Part shown: in pieces, positions 1 through 5,322 of the stretch
How positions within the stretch are numbered: position 1 is the stretch's first letter
How the letters are laid out: each line of letters starts with the position of its first letter
From: a candidate division KSB1 bacterium
GTDB lineage: Bacteria > Zhuqueibacterota > JdFR-76 > DREG01
Length of the DNA stretch: 6,264 bases
Direction: 5' to 3'
Assembly: GCA_022566355.1 (NCBI GenBank)
Contig: JADFJB010000181.1
Location: 1-6,264 of the forward strand
Position numbers and translations under genes: made by a program
The notes under the pieces: model-generated
Told to the model about the DNA's origin: nothing
Databases searched by the model: none
The model's input: the letters and a program-made list of their open reading frames with translations, nothing else

Positions 1-696
1 ATACAAGTTAGTGCCGTTGACTTGATTTAAAATTTCAGCAATCGAGCCGAACAAGATCATGACTGCCCCCGAAGCCAGCCAAAAATAAATTTTATGTTTT
101 GTCTGCAGGAAATTTGTATAAAATTTGACAACTGCAACCAGAAGGATTGGCATCATCAGATAATGAAAAACATCTGCGGTTAAATATTGGTTCAGGAAAT
201 CCGGTGATAATCTTGGCAGCAAATAACCATAAATCCCTAAAACCACAGCCACTGTCGTTATTGTAAATAATAAATTCCAAATTATGATTTTCCTGATCTT
301 GCGAAAGTCAATAATATTTTCCATTTGAAATGCGCTGATCAGTACGAAAACAGAAAACAGGTTATGACCCAGGGCTGAATAACGTGTGCCCAAATTTTGA
401 ACCGGCAAAGCGTTGATGTTTAACTGGCTGTCAATAATGTTGTGAGAAATCTCAAAAAAGAGTCCAATCAAAATACCCAGCGCCAGAAATAGATAGGCTA
501 AAACATGCTGCCGGTAAAACTGCCACAGCAACACAGCCGCAGTAAAAAGTCCGAAGAAAATGAATGTTTCACTGTTTAGAAAATTAATTTCTGCAAATTT
601 GGGAGAGAAAAATAACAATAAACAACTAAGCAATATAAAGCTTAGAAATACTCCAATATATGCGGAAATATTAATTTTTATATTTCTTGACGGCAT
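1..696 (-). CDS. Polytopic membrane protein, N-terminal part, MASE3-like sensor domain (runs off the left edge)
   Basis: The reverse strand is open from an ATG at 696 to base 1 without a stop, giving 232 codons of a protein cut by the window edge. The only alternative upstream is closed: an in-frame TAA lies five codons before the ATG. The protein is very hydrophobic, with about seven membrane segments near residues 11-30, 44-60, 65-82, 108-125, 137-160, 176-192 and 203-222. The stretch YLFLALGILIGLFFEISHN (residues 68-86, with His85 at the end of a helix) and the closing FWLASGAVMILFGSIAEI segment resemble MASE3/MASE4-type membrane sensor domains. Those are normally followed by PAS, histidine kinase or GGDEF modules. 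If this is right, the output domain lies left of the window. The family match is from memory and only moderate; a plain 7TM protein of unknown function is the alternative. That it is a real gene is much more certain, because its hydrophobic pattern is coherent over the whole length. Confidence 0.72.
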   Translation of the reverse strand, partial: MPSRNIKINISAYIGVFLSFILLSCLLLFFSPKFAEINFLNSETFIFFGLFTAAVLLWQFYRQHVLAYLFLALGILIGLFFEISHNIIDSQLNINALPVQNLGTRYSALGHNLFSVFVLISAFQMENIIDFRKIRKIIIWNLLFTITTVAVVLGIYGYLLPRLSPDFLNQYLTADVFHYLMMPILLVAVVKFYTNFLQTKHKIYFWLASGAVMILFGSIAEILNQVNGTNLY

Positions 697-730
697 GGTT
701 AAGGAAGATTATCCTTCGTTGGTTTTCAAC

Positions 731-800
731 ATTGATTTCCCTAAAATAAGCAAATTATTACGGCCATTCCAAAGTAGTTTTTGTGATCGATGAAATCAAT
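731..800. repeat. 9-bp inverted repeat with widely spaced arms
   Basis: ATTGATTTC at 731-739 is perfectly complementary to GAAATCAAT at 792-800, with 52 bases between. It lies just upstream of the minus-strand membrane gene (start 696), so a pair of operator half-sites is possible. A third GAAATCAAT occurs at 3192-3200 in the other intergenic region. In AT-rich DNA a 9-mer match can arise by chance. Confidence 0.3.
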
Positions 801-815
801 CTTTCTTTTACTTTG

Positions 816-893
816 GCATCCATCAAACTTGTGGATGCAGAACAAACACTCCGATCTTCTTCAAAATCCGTCCTGCTGCACTCCTCAAAATCC
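816..893 (+). repeat. Dispersed hairpin repeat, copy A
   Basis: This is one of two direct copies; the other is at 3022-3092. It starts with a perfect 7-bp stem (GCATCCA at 816-822, TGGATGC at 832-838, 9-base loop). A core follows, and its last 43 columns (851-893) match copy B at 39 positions. The core contains two related sub-units, CTTCTTCAAAATCC (856-869) and CTCCTCAAAATCC (881-893), 25 bases apart. No T-tract follows the hairpin on either strand, so it is not a standard intrinsic terminator. It does not appear to be a protein remnant: three substitutions between the copies fall at first or second codon positions in the one frame open in both. Confidence 0.75.
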
Positions 894-913
894 TGAATAA
901 ACACTCAACAGAT

Positions 914-937
914 TTTACTTGCAATTTCATAAGTAAA
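914..937. repeat. 7-bp hairpin upstream of the propeller gene
   Basis: TTTACTT (914-920) and AAGTAAA (931-937) form a perfect stem around a 10-base loop. It overlaps the weak candidate promoter at 919-947, so it could be an operator or part of a leader. Copy B has no equivalent hairpin at this position, so it is probably not part of the dispersed repeat. Confidence 0.35.
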
Positions 938-947
938 CTCTTAAAGT
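919..947 (+). promoter_or_regulatory. Weak candidate sigma70-type promoter for the propeller operon
   Basis: TTGCAA (919-924) and TAAAGT (942-947) are separated by 17 bases; each matches its consensus hexamer at four of six positions. The position, about 80 bases before the ATG at 1030, is plausible. The match is weak and would often occur by chance in AT-rich sequence. Confidence 0.18.
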
Positions 948-1029
948 ATTTTATGGAAAAGAAAAAAAATCTTGCTGAAATTGAGGAATGCAAAGAGGAT
1001 AATTGAGAGATCGACAATTTTGCATCCAA

Positions 1030-2040
1030 ATGTTATTTGACAAATTTAACATCTTATATATTCTATTAACACTCTTCTGGATCTTATCGATGCCTGATTT
1101 TTCCCAAGGCCAAATCATACAAATCAAAGAAATCTTTACAATAGGTAGCAGCGAAAACGAACTATTCTATAGTATCAAGGACATTTGCATTGCAGATGAT
1201 AGCACTTTTTATGTCGCTGACTCTAAAGGATTTAGTGTTAGTAAGTATAATAAAGATGGAACTCTAATTAAAAGAATTGGCCAACGTGGGCAAGGGCCTG
1301 GTGAGTTTAGTATGGAACCCTTTACAGTGATTTTAGTGGAAGACACACTCTACGTTGCAGATGGCTTAGGCAAGATACAGCTTTTCAACACAAAACTTGA
1401 GTATCTAATAAATCTACCTGGTTTACTTCTTAGTACCTTTGTTGTAGACAGTTACACAAAAAGAGTGATCAGTGTTACCAATTCATATGAACCAAAGGAA
1501 GTATTGCTTTATCTCTCTTTTTTCAACACTAAATTCGAAAAGACATCATCCGTAATAATTGATAAACCGCACGAATATTTTATGCTAAATCGTTTTCAGA
1601 TAGCTGTTGACGAAAATCACATAATTCTAATGTTTTATCATCTAAATAGAATAGAAATCAGAGACAAGAATGGTCATTTTAGAAAAAAGTTTTCGATAGA
1701 GGGTCTGCCAAATGATGTACCAATAACGGACATGTCAAAACGATTGAAAAAAGCGAAATCATTAACTCCTAGCCATCGTCAAGCTTTATCATTTTTGCCA
1801 GACAAATTTATTTTCAATAGCATCGCTTTGAACAACCGCGGTTATATCTTTGTGCAAAGCGGCCATTATTCAGCTAGTCGCGAGATATATGTTTTAAATT
1901 ATCAAGGGGAGCTGCTCACTAGTTTCACATTACCAGAAGGCGATAGACTAATGCGTATAGACCAACATGGCTTTCTTTATGCTAGCGCAGAGCATCGTAC
2001 CCTATTAAAAAAATATAAAATTGAGTATGAAGGATTTTAA
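1030..2040 (+). CDS. Exported 6-bladed beta-propeller protein
   Basis: The protein has 336 residues from the ATG. It begins with a signal peptide (hydrophobic ILYILLTLFWILSM, probable cut after FSQG near residue 27). Repeated blade-like units follow, each of the form hydrophobic strand, 'xxYVAD' strand, turn, 'hxxYxxxG': for example IKDICIADDSTFYVADSKG at about 49-67, then TLYVADGLGKIQLFN near 106-120. GQGPGEF at about 88-94 is a hallmark of the 6-bladed propeller family common in Bacteroidota-like bacteria. Family members are non-enzymatic or of unknown activity, and bind partners in the periplasm or at the surface. An in-frame TTG at 1003 with AGAGGA three bases upstream would add nine residues; ATG 1030 was preferred because it gives a cleaner signal peptide, though it has no good ribosome-binding site. 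The stop overlaps the next gene by 14 bases, which implies co-translation. Ile ATA and Arg AGA codons are more frequent than in the M16 gene downstream, a possible sign of different origin. Confidence 0.85.
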   Translation: MLFDKFNILYILLTLFWILSMPDFSQGQIIQIKEIFTIGSSENELFYSIKDICIADDSTFYVADSKGFSVSKYNKDGTLIKRIGQRGQGPGEFSMEPFTVILVEDTLYVADGLGKIQLFNTKLEYLINLPGLLLSTFVVDSYTKRVISVTNSYEPKEVLLYLSFFNTKFEKTSSVIIDKPHEYFMLNRFQIAVDENHIILMFYHLNRIEIRDKNGHFRKKFSIEGLPNDVPITDMSKRLKKAKSLTPSHRQALSFLPDKFIFNSIALNNRGYIFVQSGHYSASREIYVLNYQGELLTSFTLPEGDRLMRIDQHGFLYASAEHRTLLKKYKIEYEGF

Positions 2041-2995
2041 ACTTTCAATATATAATATCATTCGCTTTTTTCTTGGCATACTATTCCTTGCCACAGGCCT
2101 GGCTAAAATTCCGGATTTTTCATCTTTCTCATATGCCATTTCAAAGTTGGTTCCGGTTTCCCAGGAGTTAATTGTAACCCTTGCCATTAATATAATCATA
2201 ATAGAAATTCTGTGCGGTATCGGGCTGTTGTCAGGGTTGTATAAAAAGCAAATCAGCCAAATTGTCTTCTTACTATTAGGCTTGTATATTTGTTTTCTTA
2301 CGGCAGCTATTTTTCAGCACATCGACGTGGAATGCAAATGCTTTGCTTTTATCGGAATTTCTCTTTCTGCGCCACACCAGGTCATTGTGGATTTTATCTT
2401 GCTCAATCTATCGCTTTTTCTGGTTTTAAAAAGCCCAAAGCAAAAGAAACCCGTAGATTTTTCAAAATCATTTCTTCGGAAAAAAATGATTTACAGTTCT
2501 ATTTTAGTTAGTTTTCTTTGGGCAAGCCTGGTTCTGGTGCAACCGCCTCTCCTGTTTGGCTCTAAAAGCCAAACCCCTATAAATCTTTCAGTCATTCAAT
2601 CCTATTCTAATTCCAAAATGACAAACGGCAGTAAATCTAAAATCATTTTATTGGTTAACCGGGCCGACTTCAATTGCCATTTCTGCTTCCAGGATTTCCT
2701 GGCCTTTTGTGATGCACTAAAAGAAATGGAGTTCCCACAGGAAGCTGTCTCTATTATTGTGAAAAAACAACCCCGGGAAAGCGAAAAGCGCCAGTTGCAA
2801 ATGTTGAAATTATGGCACAATCAACTGGGTATAATCTATCCCATGATTTTGGATCGGGTTGAATTATACGAGCAATCCGGCGTAGAAAAAACCACCCTGG
2901 TTTTGCTGGATAATGAAAACCGATTGATTTTGTACGAGACCATTCCAATGAAAGCATCCAGAAGACTTGAGATATTAAGCCGCCTGAAATCCTGA
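2027..2995 (+). CDS. MauE/DoxX-like redox membrane protein fused to a periplasmic thioredoxin-like domain
   Basis: The protein has 322 residues. Residues 8-135 form four membrane helices. ATGLAKIPDF (22-31) is the typical entry motif of the MauE/DoxX family, and a Cys-Lys-Cys pair (C103, C105) sits in the loop after helix three, where MauE-type proteins carry a CxC. A fifth membrane segment (about 153-172) leads to a C-terminal domain with strand IILLV followed by NCHFC (C217, C220), a CxxC motif as in thioredoxin folds, with another Cys at 228. Known family role: MauE-type proteins are linked to disulfide handling during maturation of periplasmic proteins. The inference is a self-contained electron relay from the membrane to its own CHFC domain. 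It starts inside the propeller gene (14-bp overlap) and has no Shine-Dalgarno site, so translational coupling is likely. An in-frame TTG at 2021 would add two residues. The family call is good; the substrate is unknown. Confidence 0.85.
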   Translation: MKDFKLSIYNIIRFFLGILFLATGLAKIPDFSSFSYAISKLVPVSQELIVTLAINIIIIEILCGIGLLSGLYKKQISQIVFLLLGLYICFLTAAIFQHIDVECKCFAFIGISLSAPHQVIVDFILLNLSLFLVLKSPKQKKPVDFSKSFLRKKMIYSSILVSFLWASLVLVQPPLLFGSKSQTPINLSVIQSYSNSKMTNGSKSKIILLVNRADFNCHFCFQDFLAFCDALKEMEFPQEAVSIIVKKQPRESEKRQLQMLKLWHNQLGIIYPMILDRVELYEQSGVEKTTLVLLDNENRLILYETIPMKASRRLEILSRLKS

Positions 2996-3021
2996 TTTTG
3001 TGCAGCTGTAAACTTTTGGAA

Positions 3022-3092
3022 TGCATCAACCGTGTTGATGCAGAAAAACTCCGACCTTCTTCAAAATCCGTGCTGCTGTACTCCTCAAATCC
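3022..3092 (+). repeat. Dispersed hairpin repeat, copy B
   Basis: It starts with a perfect 9-bp stem (TGCATCAAC at 3022-3030, GTTGATGCA at 3034-3042) around a 3-base CGT loop. A core follows that matches copy A at 39 of 43 columns (3051-3092), including one single-base deletion. It has the same orientation as copy A. Stem pair A3028-T3036 replaces the C821-G833 pair of copy A, so pairing is kept while sequence changes. It begins 26 bases after the stop of the MauE-like gene. Confidence 0.75.
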
Positions 3093-3160
3093 AACAATAC
3101 ATCGATTTTAATAGATAATTTTATTTTCCAAAGCAATTAATTGGTTGAGTAATTTATTTA

Positions 3161-3181
3161 TTCAGGAGTCTGCGTCCTGAA
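3161..3181. repeat. Perfect 7-bp hairpin
   Basis: TTCAGGA (3161-3167) pairs with TCCTGAA (3175-3181) over a 7-base loop. No T-tract follows on the plus strand; on the minus strand the next bases are TAAATAAATT, so termination would be weak at best. Confidence 0.45.
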
Positions 3182-3193
3182 CCTGACGAAGGA

Positions 3194-3236
3194 AATCAAT
3201 TTTAGCCTATGGTAAGTGCTGTTTTTAAAATTGATT
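3194..3236. repeat. Perfect 11-bp inverted repeat
   Basis: AATCAATTTTA (3194-3204) is fully complementary to TAAAATTGATT (3226-3236), with 21 bases between. The stem is AT-rich. It might mark mRNA 3' ends of the convergent genes or be part of a repeat remnant. Confidence 0.45.
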
Positions 3237-3271
3237 CTAGCAGAATGACGTGTTCATTTCTTTTTAGATTC

Positions 3272-3319
3272 GGTGATGATTCAGTGTTAATCCGTGGCTG
3301 AATGATTTTTCATATCACC
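3272..3319 (+). terminator. Candidate two-part stem-loop followed by a short T-run
   Basis: Outer arms GGTGAT (3272-3277) and ATCACC (3314-3319) enclose inner arms ATTCAG (3279-3284) and CTGAAT (3298-3303). TCTTTT follows on the plus strand (3320-3325). It could be a weak terminator for the plus-strand operon, but it lies about 280 bases past the stop and has a 10-base bulge, so the assignment is doubtful. Confidence 0.25.
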
Positions 3320-3343
3320 TCTTTTAGTCGGTATAATTTCTTT

Positions 3344-4942
3344 TTACATATCCTTCAACTTCTTCAGCATTTCCACTGCGTTATTGTTCCCTGGATTCAA
3401 TTTTAACGATCGCTTGTAGTTTTTAACCGAAAGTTCTTTGTCATCGTTTGCCATGTACGCTTCTGCAAGACTGTCATAAACATTGAAAGATTCAGGGTAA
3501 TACACCACATTCAGTTTAAATATCTCTATTGCCTTTGGTATCTTTTCTTGTCGTAACAGAAAGTATCCTTCTGCGTTAATGAAATTTTCGGAAATTAATC
3601 CTGGAGAGCTATCATCTGTTGATGACCGAAAGAAAACGTGGTCCAGTACGTCTTCCATTAAAAATTCCGTTTCAGAAAGCGGTTCTAGACCAAATGTGCC
3701 AAATCCACCAACCGTTGCAATCAATCCACCATGAGTGAGTTTGACTTGAACACTTCTACCGCTTGGATAGGTGTAGGTTTTCGCATAACGATTGAGCACG
3801 GTCGAGGACAATTTGATAGTTTCCACGCGAGGCGGCATCTTCGGCAATTGCATCAATATGGGATGATCAGACCCATCACTGGTTTTAGCATCGATCAGAC
3901 GTTTCAGCAATTGAAGAATTCTTCGTGTAGGAACCCGGTCGCCGATATACGTGTCCACCCGATGTACAAAAACGATGTTTAGGCCGGGAATTACTGTAAT
4001 GGTCTGAGTACCTACACCGTAGGCCGTATAAGCGCCATATTGTTTCAACTCCCCGCCAAGAATCCACCACATGTAACCGTAACCATCATCGCCCCTAGCT
4101 TTGGAGTAGGAAGTTGAGGTTTCTTTAACCCATGAAGATGGAATAATTTGTTTGCCTTTCCAATTGCCATTGTTCAAATATAAAAGCCCAAATCGAGCCA
4201 TATCCCGGGCCGACATCCGGAAGGGATAGGCCCGATAATTAGAATTCTCCGGTTCAAGATGATAATAACCATCTCGGCCCCGGTAATCCTGCATTTGAAT
4301 TTCTTTGCCAATACGATTATCAAATTCTTCGAAGATCTTTTTGCCGGTCTCCTTTTCGAAGATGAATCCAAGTGTGTTGAAATCCCAGTTGTTGTAATAC
4401 CAGAAAGTACCTGGGATGTGGCTTCCTCTTTTAGGACGAATTCGTTTCATCCCAGCTGTTTCATAAGCCGCAGGGTGATAAATTCCGGAGCGCGCTTTGA
4501 GCAAATCGAGAATTTTAGCCTGTTTCTCAACAGGAGTGAGGATGTCTTTATCATCGATATTGAGATCGGCCAGCGTATTGTTAACATCGATGTTGCCGTC
4601 GCCAACATGCACGCCATAGAGAGCGCTTAGGAAGCTCTTTCGCACCGAATGGCACATGTAACGTCGTTCAATATCTCCCCAGGTGGTGACAACGGCGCCG
4701 TCATATATCAGCATAAACGCGGCAGAACCAATCGAGTCAGCGAAGGCTTTAGCGCCTTTTAATTTTTCATTTGACCATCCAGCTAGTTGAGGTTTGGCGA
4801 ATTGCATCCAGGTTTTGCCTGGAAAGCGATCTTGGGAAAAACATGTTGAAGATAGAATAAATAGAATAGAAACGAAGAAAAATGTGGTAATCGATTTAAG
4901 GTAAATCTGCTTTTTTAGATCATTCTTGTTGGATGTAACCAT
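3344..4942 (-). CDS. Exported serine hydrolase (beta-lactamase/class C-like) with C-terminal TPR
   Basis: The protein has 532 residues. The signal segment is at about 14-36 (SITTFFFVSILFILSSTCFS); a Cys at 34 makes a lipoprotein conceivable, but the lipobox is poor. The catalytic domain spans about 45-350. S99-V-R-K102 is the SxxK nucleophile motif. YNN at 183-185 is the YxN motif, in a YYNNWDFNTLG context typical of this family. The third motif is not KTG; the YGVGTQ segment at 308-313 before the last strands sits in its place, as in esterase-like members. Residues about 375-440 form a small beta-rich domain often found after such hydrolases. Residues about 452-532 contain TPR-like helices (EAYMANDDKELSVKNYKRSL, then NPGN). 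These families hydrolyse esters, amides or D-amino-acid peptides; the substrate cannot be told from sequence, and antibiotic resistance should not be assumed. The start is fixed by GGAGG six bases before the ATG. Confidence 0.9.
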   Translation of the reverse strand: MVTSNKNDLKKQIYLKSITTFFFVSILFILSSTCFSQDRFPGKTWMQFAKPQLAGWSNEKLKGAKAFADSIGSAAFMLIYDGAVVTTWGDIERRYMCHSVRKSFLSALYGVHVGDGNIDVNNTLADLNIDDKDILTPVEKQAKILDLLKARSGIYHPAAYETAGMKRIRPKRGSHIPGTFWYYNNWDFNTLGFIFEKETGKKIFEEFDNRIGKEIQMQDYRGRDGYYHLEPENSNYRAYPFRMSARDMARFGLLYLNNGNWKGKQIIPSSWVKETSTSYSKARGDDGYGYMWWILGGELKQYGAYTAYGVGTQTITVIPGLNIVFVHRVDTYIGDRVPTRRILQLLKRLIDAKTSDGSDHPILMQLPKMPPRVETIKLSSTVLNRYAKTYTYPSGRSVQVKLTHGGLIATVGGFGTFGLEPLSETEFLMEDVLDHVFFRSSTDDSSPGLISENFINAEGYFLLRQEKIPKAIEIFKLNVVYYPESFNVYDSLAEAYMANDDKELSVKNYKRSLKLNPGNNNAVEMLKKLKDM

Positions 4943-4948
4943 TATTAA

Positions 4949-4953
4949 CCTCC
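4949..4953 (-). promoter_or_regulatory. Ribosome binding site of the serine hydrolase gene
   Basis: Read on the minus strand it is GGAGG, six bases before the ATG (4942-4940). It is a strong Shine-Dalgarno match and settles the start. Confidence 0.75.
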
Positions 4954-5312
4954 GATTGAATTTTTGTATGGAATTTGGTTGATAGGAATGATTTCATTAC
5001 GTCGTGGTTTAACAAGTTGTTACTGAACATTTTCATTAATAGGAGTATTAATTGAATTGCTGAAGTAGAACAGTTTCCTTGGCTGCTCTAAAAATTAAGT
5101 GTTGTTATAATAAAATGAGTAATATCTGCAAAAATGCCAAAGGAAAAAACTGGATGTATACACACAGACAAAAGTGTTTTTCTATGATTAGTTTGATTTT
5201 GTATTCATCACAAAAATTCTATTGTAATTTTATTTTAAATTTATTACACTTACCAAAATTCCTTACCAACAAAATTAACAAACAAAATAATTTCAGATTG
5301 ATCACATTAATT
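4954..5312. other. AT-rich divergent intergenic region
   Basis: This region lies between the divergent hydrolase and peptidase genes and must contain both promoters. A TATAAT hexamer occurs at 5106-5111 on the plus strand without a well-spaced -35 box. A short palindrome is at 5010-5022. The 85-residue reading frame across 5079-5336 is low-complexity AT-rich sequence without protein character. No RNA gene is recognised. Confidence 0.55.
5010..5022. promoter_or_regulatory. Short palindrome, possible operator
   Basis: TAACAA-G-TTGTTA is a perfect 6+1+6 dyad, 68 bases upstream of the minus-strand hydrolase ATG. The size and position fit a regulator half-site pair, but no matching second copy was seen and no regulator is encoded nearby. 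Confidence 0.25.
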
Positions 5313-5318
5313 GGGAGG
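5313..5318 (+). promoter_or_regulatory. Ribosome binding site of the M16 peptidase gene
   Basis: GGGAGG lies four bases before the ATG at 5323. Because it sits inside the possible extension from TTG 5311, it argues for the ATG as the true start. Confidence 0.7.
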
Positions 5319-5322
5319 TTAT

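Larger units (their letters stand above)
697..1029. other. Divergent intergenic region between the membrane sensor gene and the propeller operon
   Basis: No convincing long gene lies here. It separates two divergently transcribed units and must hold both promoters. Visible content: a 9-bp inverted repeat (731-739 with 792-800), repeat copy A (816-893), a 7-bp hairpin (914-937), and a 17-codon ORF (953-1006) that is probably fortuitous. Confidence 0.6.
2996..3343. other. Convergent intergenic region rich in inverted repeats
   Basis: This is the shared 3' region of the plus-strand operon and the minus-strand hydrolase gene. No gene is visible. It holds repeat copy B and inverted repeats at 3161-3181, 3194-3236 and 3272-3319. 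None has the GC-rich stem plus long T-tract of a strong intrinsic terminator. CAGAATGACG at 3241-3250 and GTTAATCCGTGG near 3287-3297 look like pieces of intergenic repeats seen in many bacterial genomes (recollection, not a search). Confidence 0.6.

Noticed and set aside
92-280. 62-residue minus-strand ORF
   Set aside because: It is an out-of-frame shadow of the edge-truncated membrane gene on the same strand, whose long hydrophobic frame is far more protein-like.
560-793. 77-residue plus-strand ORF
   Set aside because: It is mostly antisense to the membrane gene and otherwise AT-rich sequence without recognisable motifs.
823-1029. 68-residue minus-strand ORF
   Set aside because: Much of it is the translation of repeat copy A; copy B carries a single-base deletion that breaks the same frame, so the repeat is not conserved as protein.
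2754-3029. 91-residue minus-strand ORF
   Set aside because: It is antisense to the thioredoxin-like domain and has no protein features.
3022-3050. Repeat B hairpin as an intrinsic terminator of the operon
   Set aside because: The stem is strong, but the bases after it on the plus strand are GAAAAACTCC and on the minus strand TTCCAAAAG, so the T-tract is missing.
816-3092. CRISPR array or insertion sequence from the repeated elements
   Set aside because: There are only two copies, 2.2 kb apart, with genes between. No spacers, no transposase and no target-site duplication are visible.
4259-4630. 123-residue plus-strand ORF
   Set aside because: It is antisense to the serine hydrolase, whose SxxK and YxN motifs fix the coding strand.
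5106-5111. TATAAT as the M16 promoter
   Set aside because: The hexamer is perfect, but no -35 box lies 16-18 bases upstream and the host may use a different promoter consensus.
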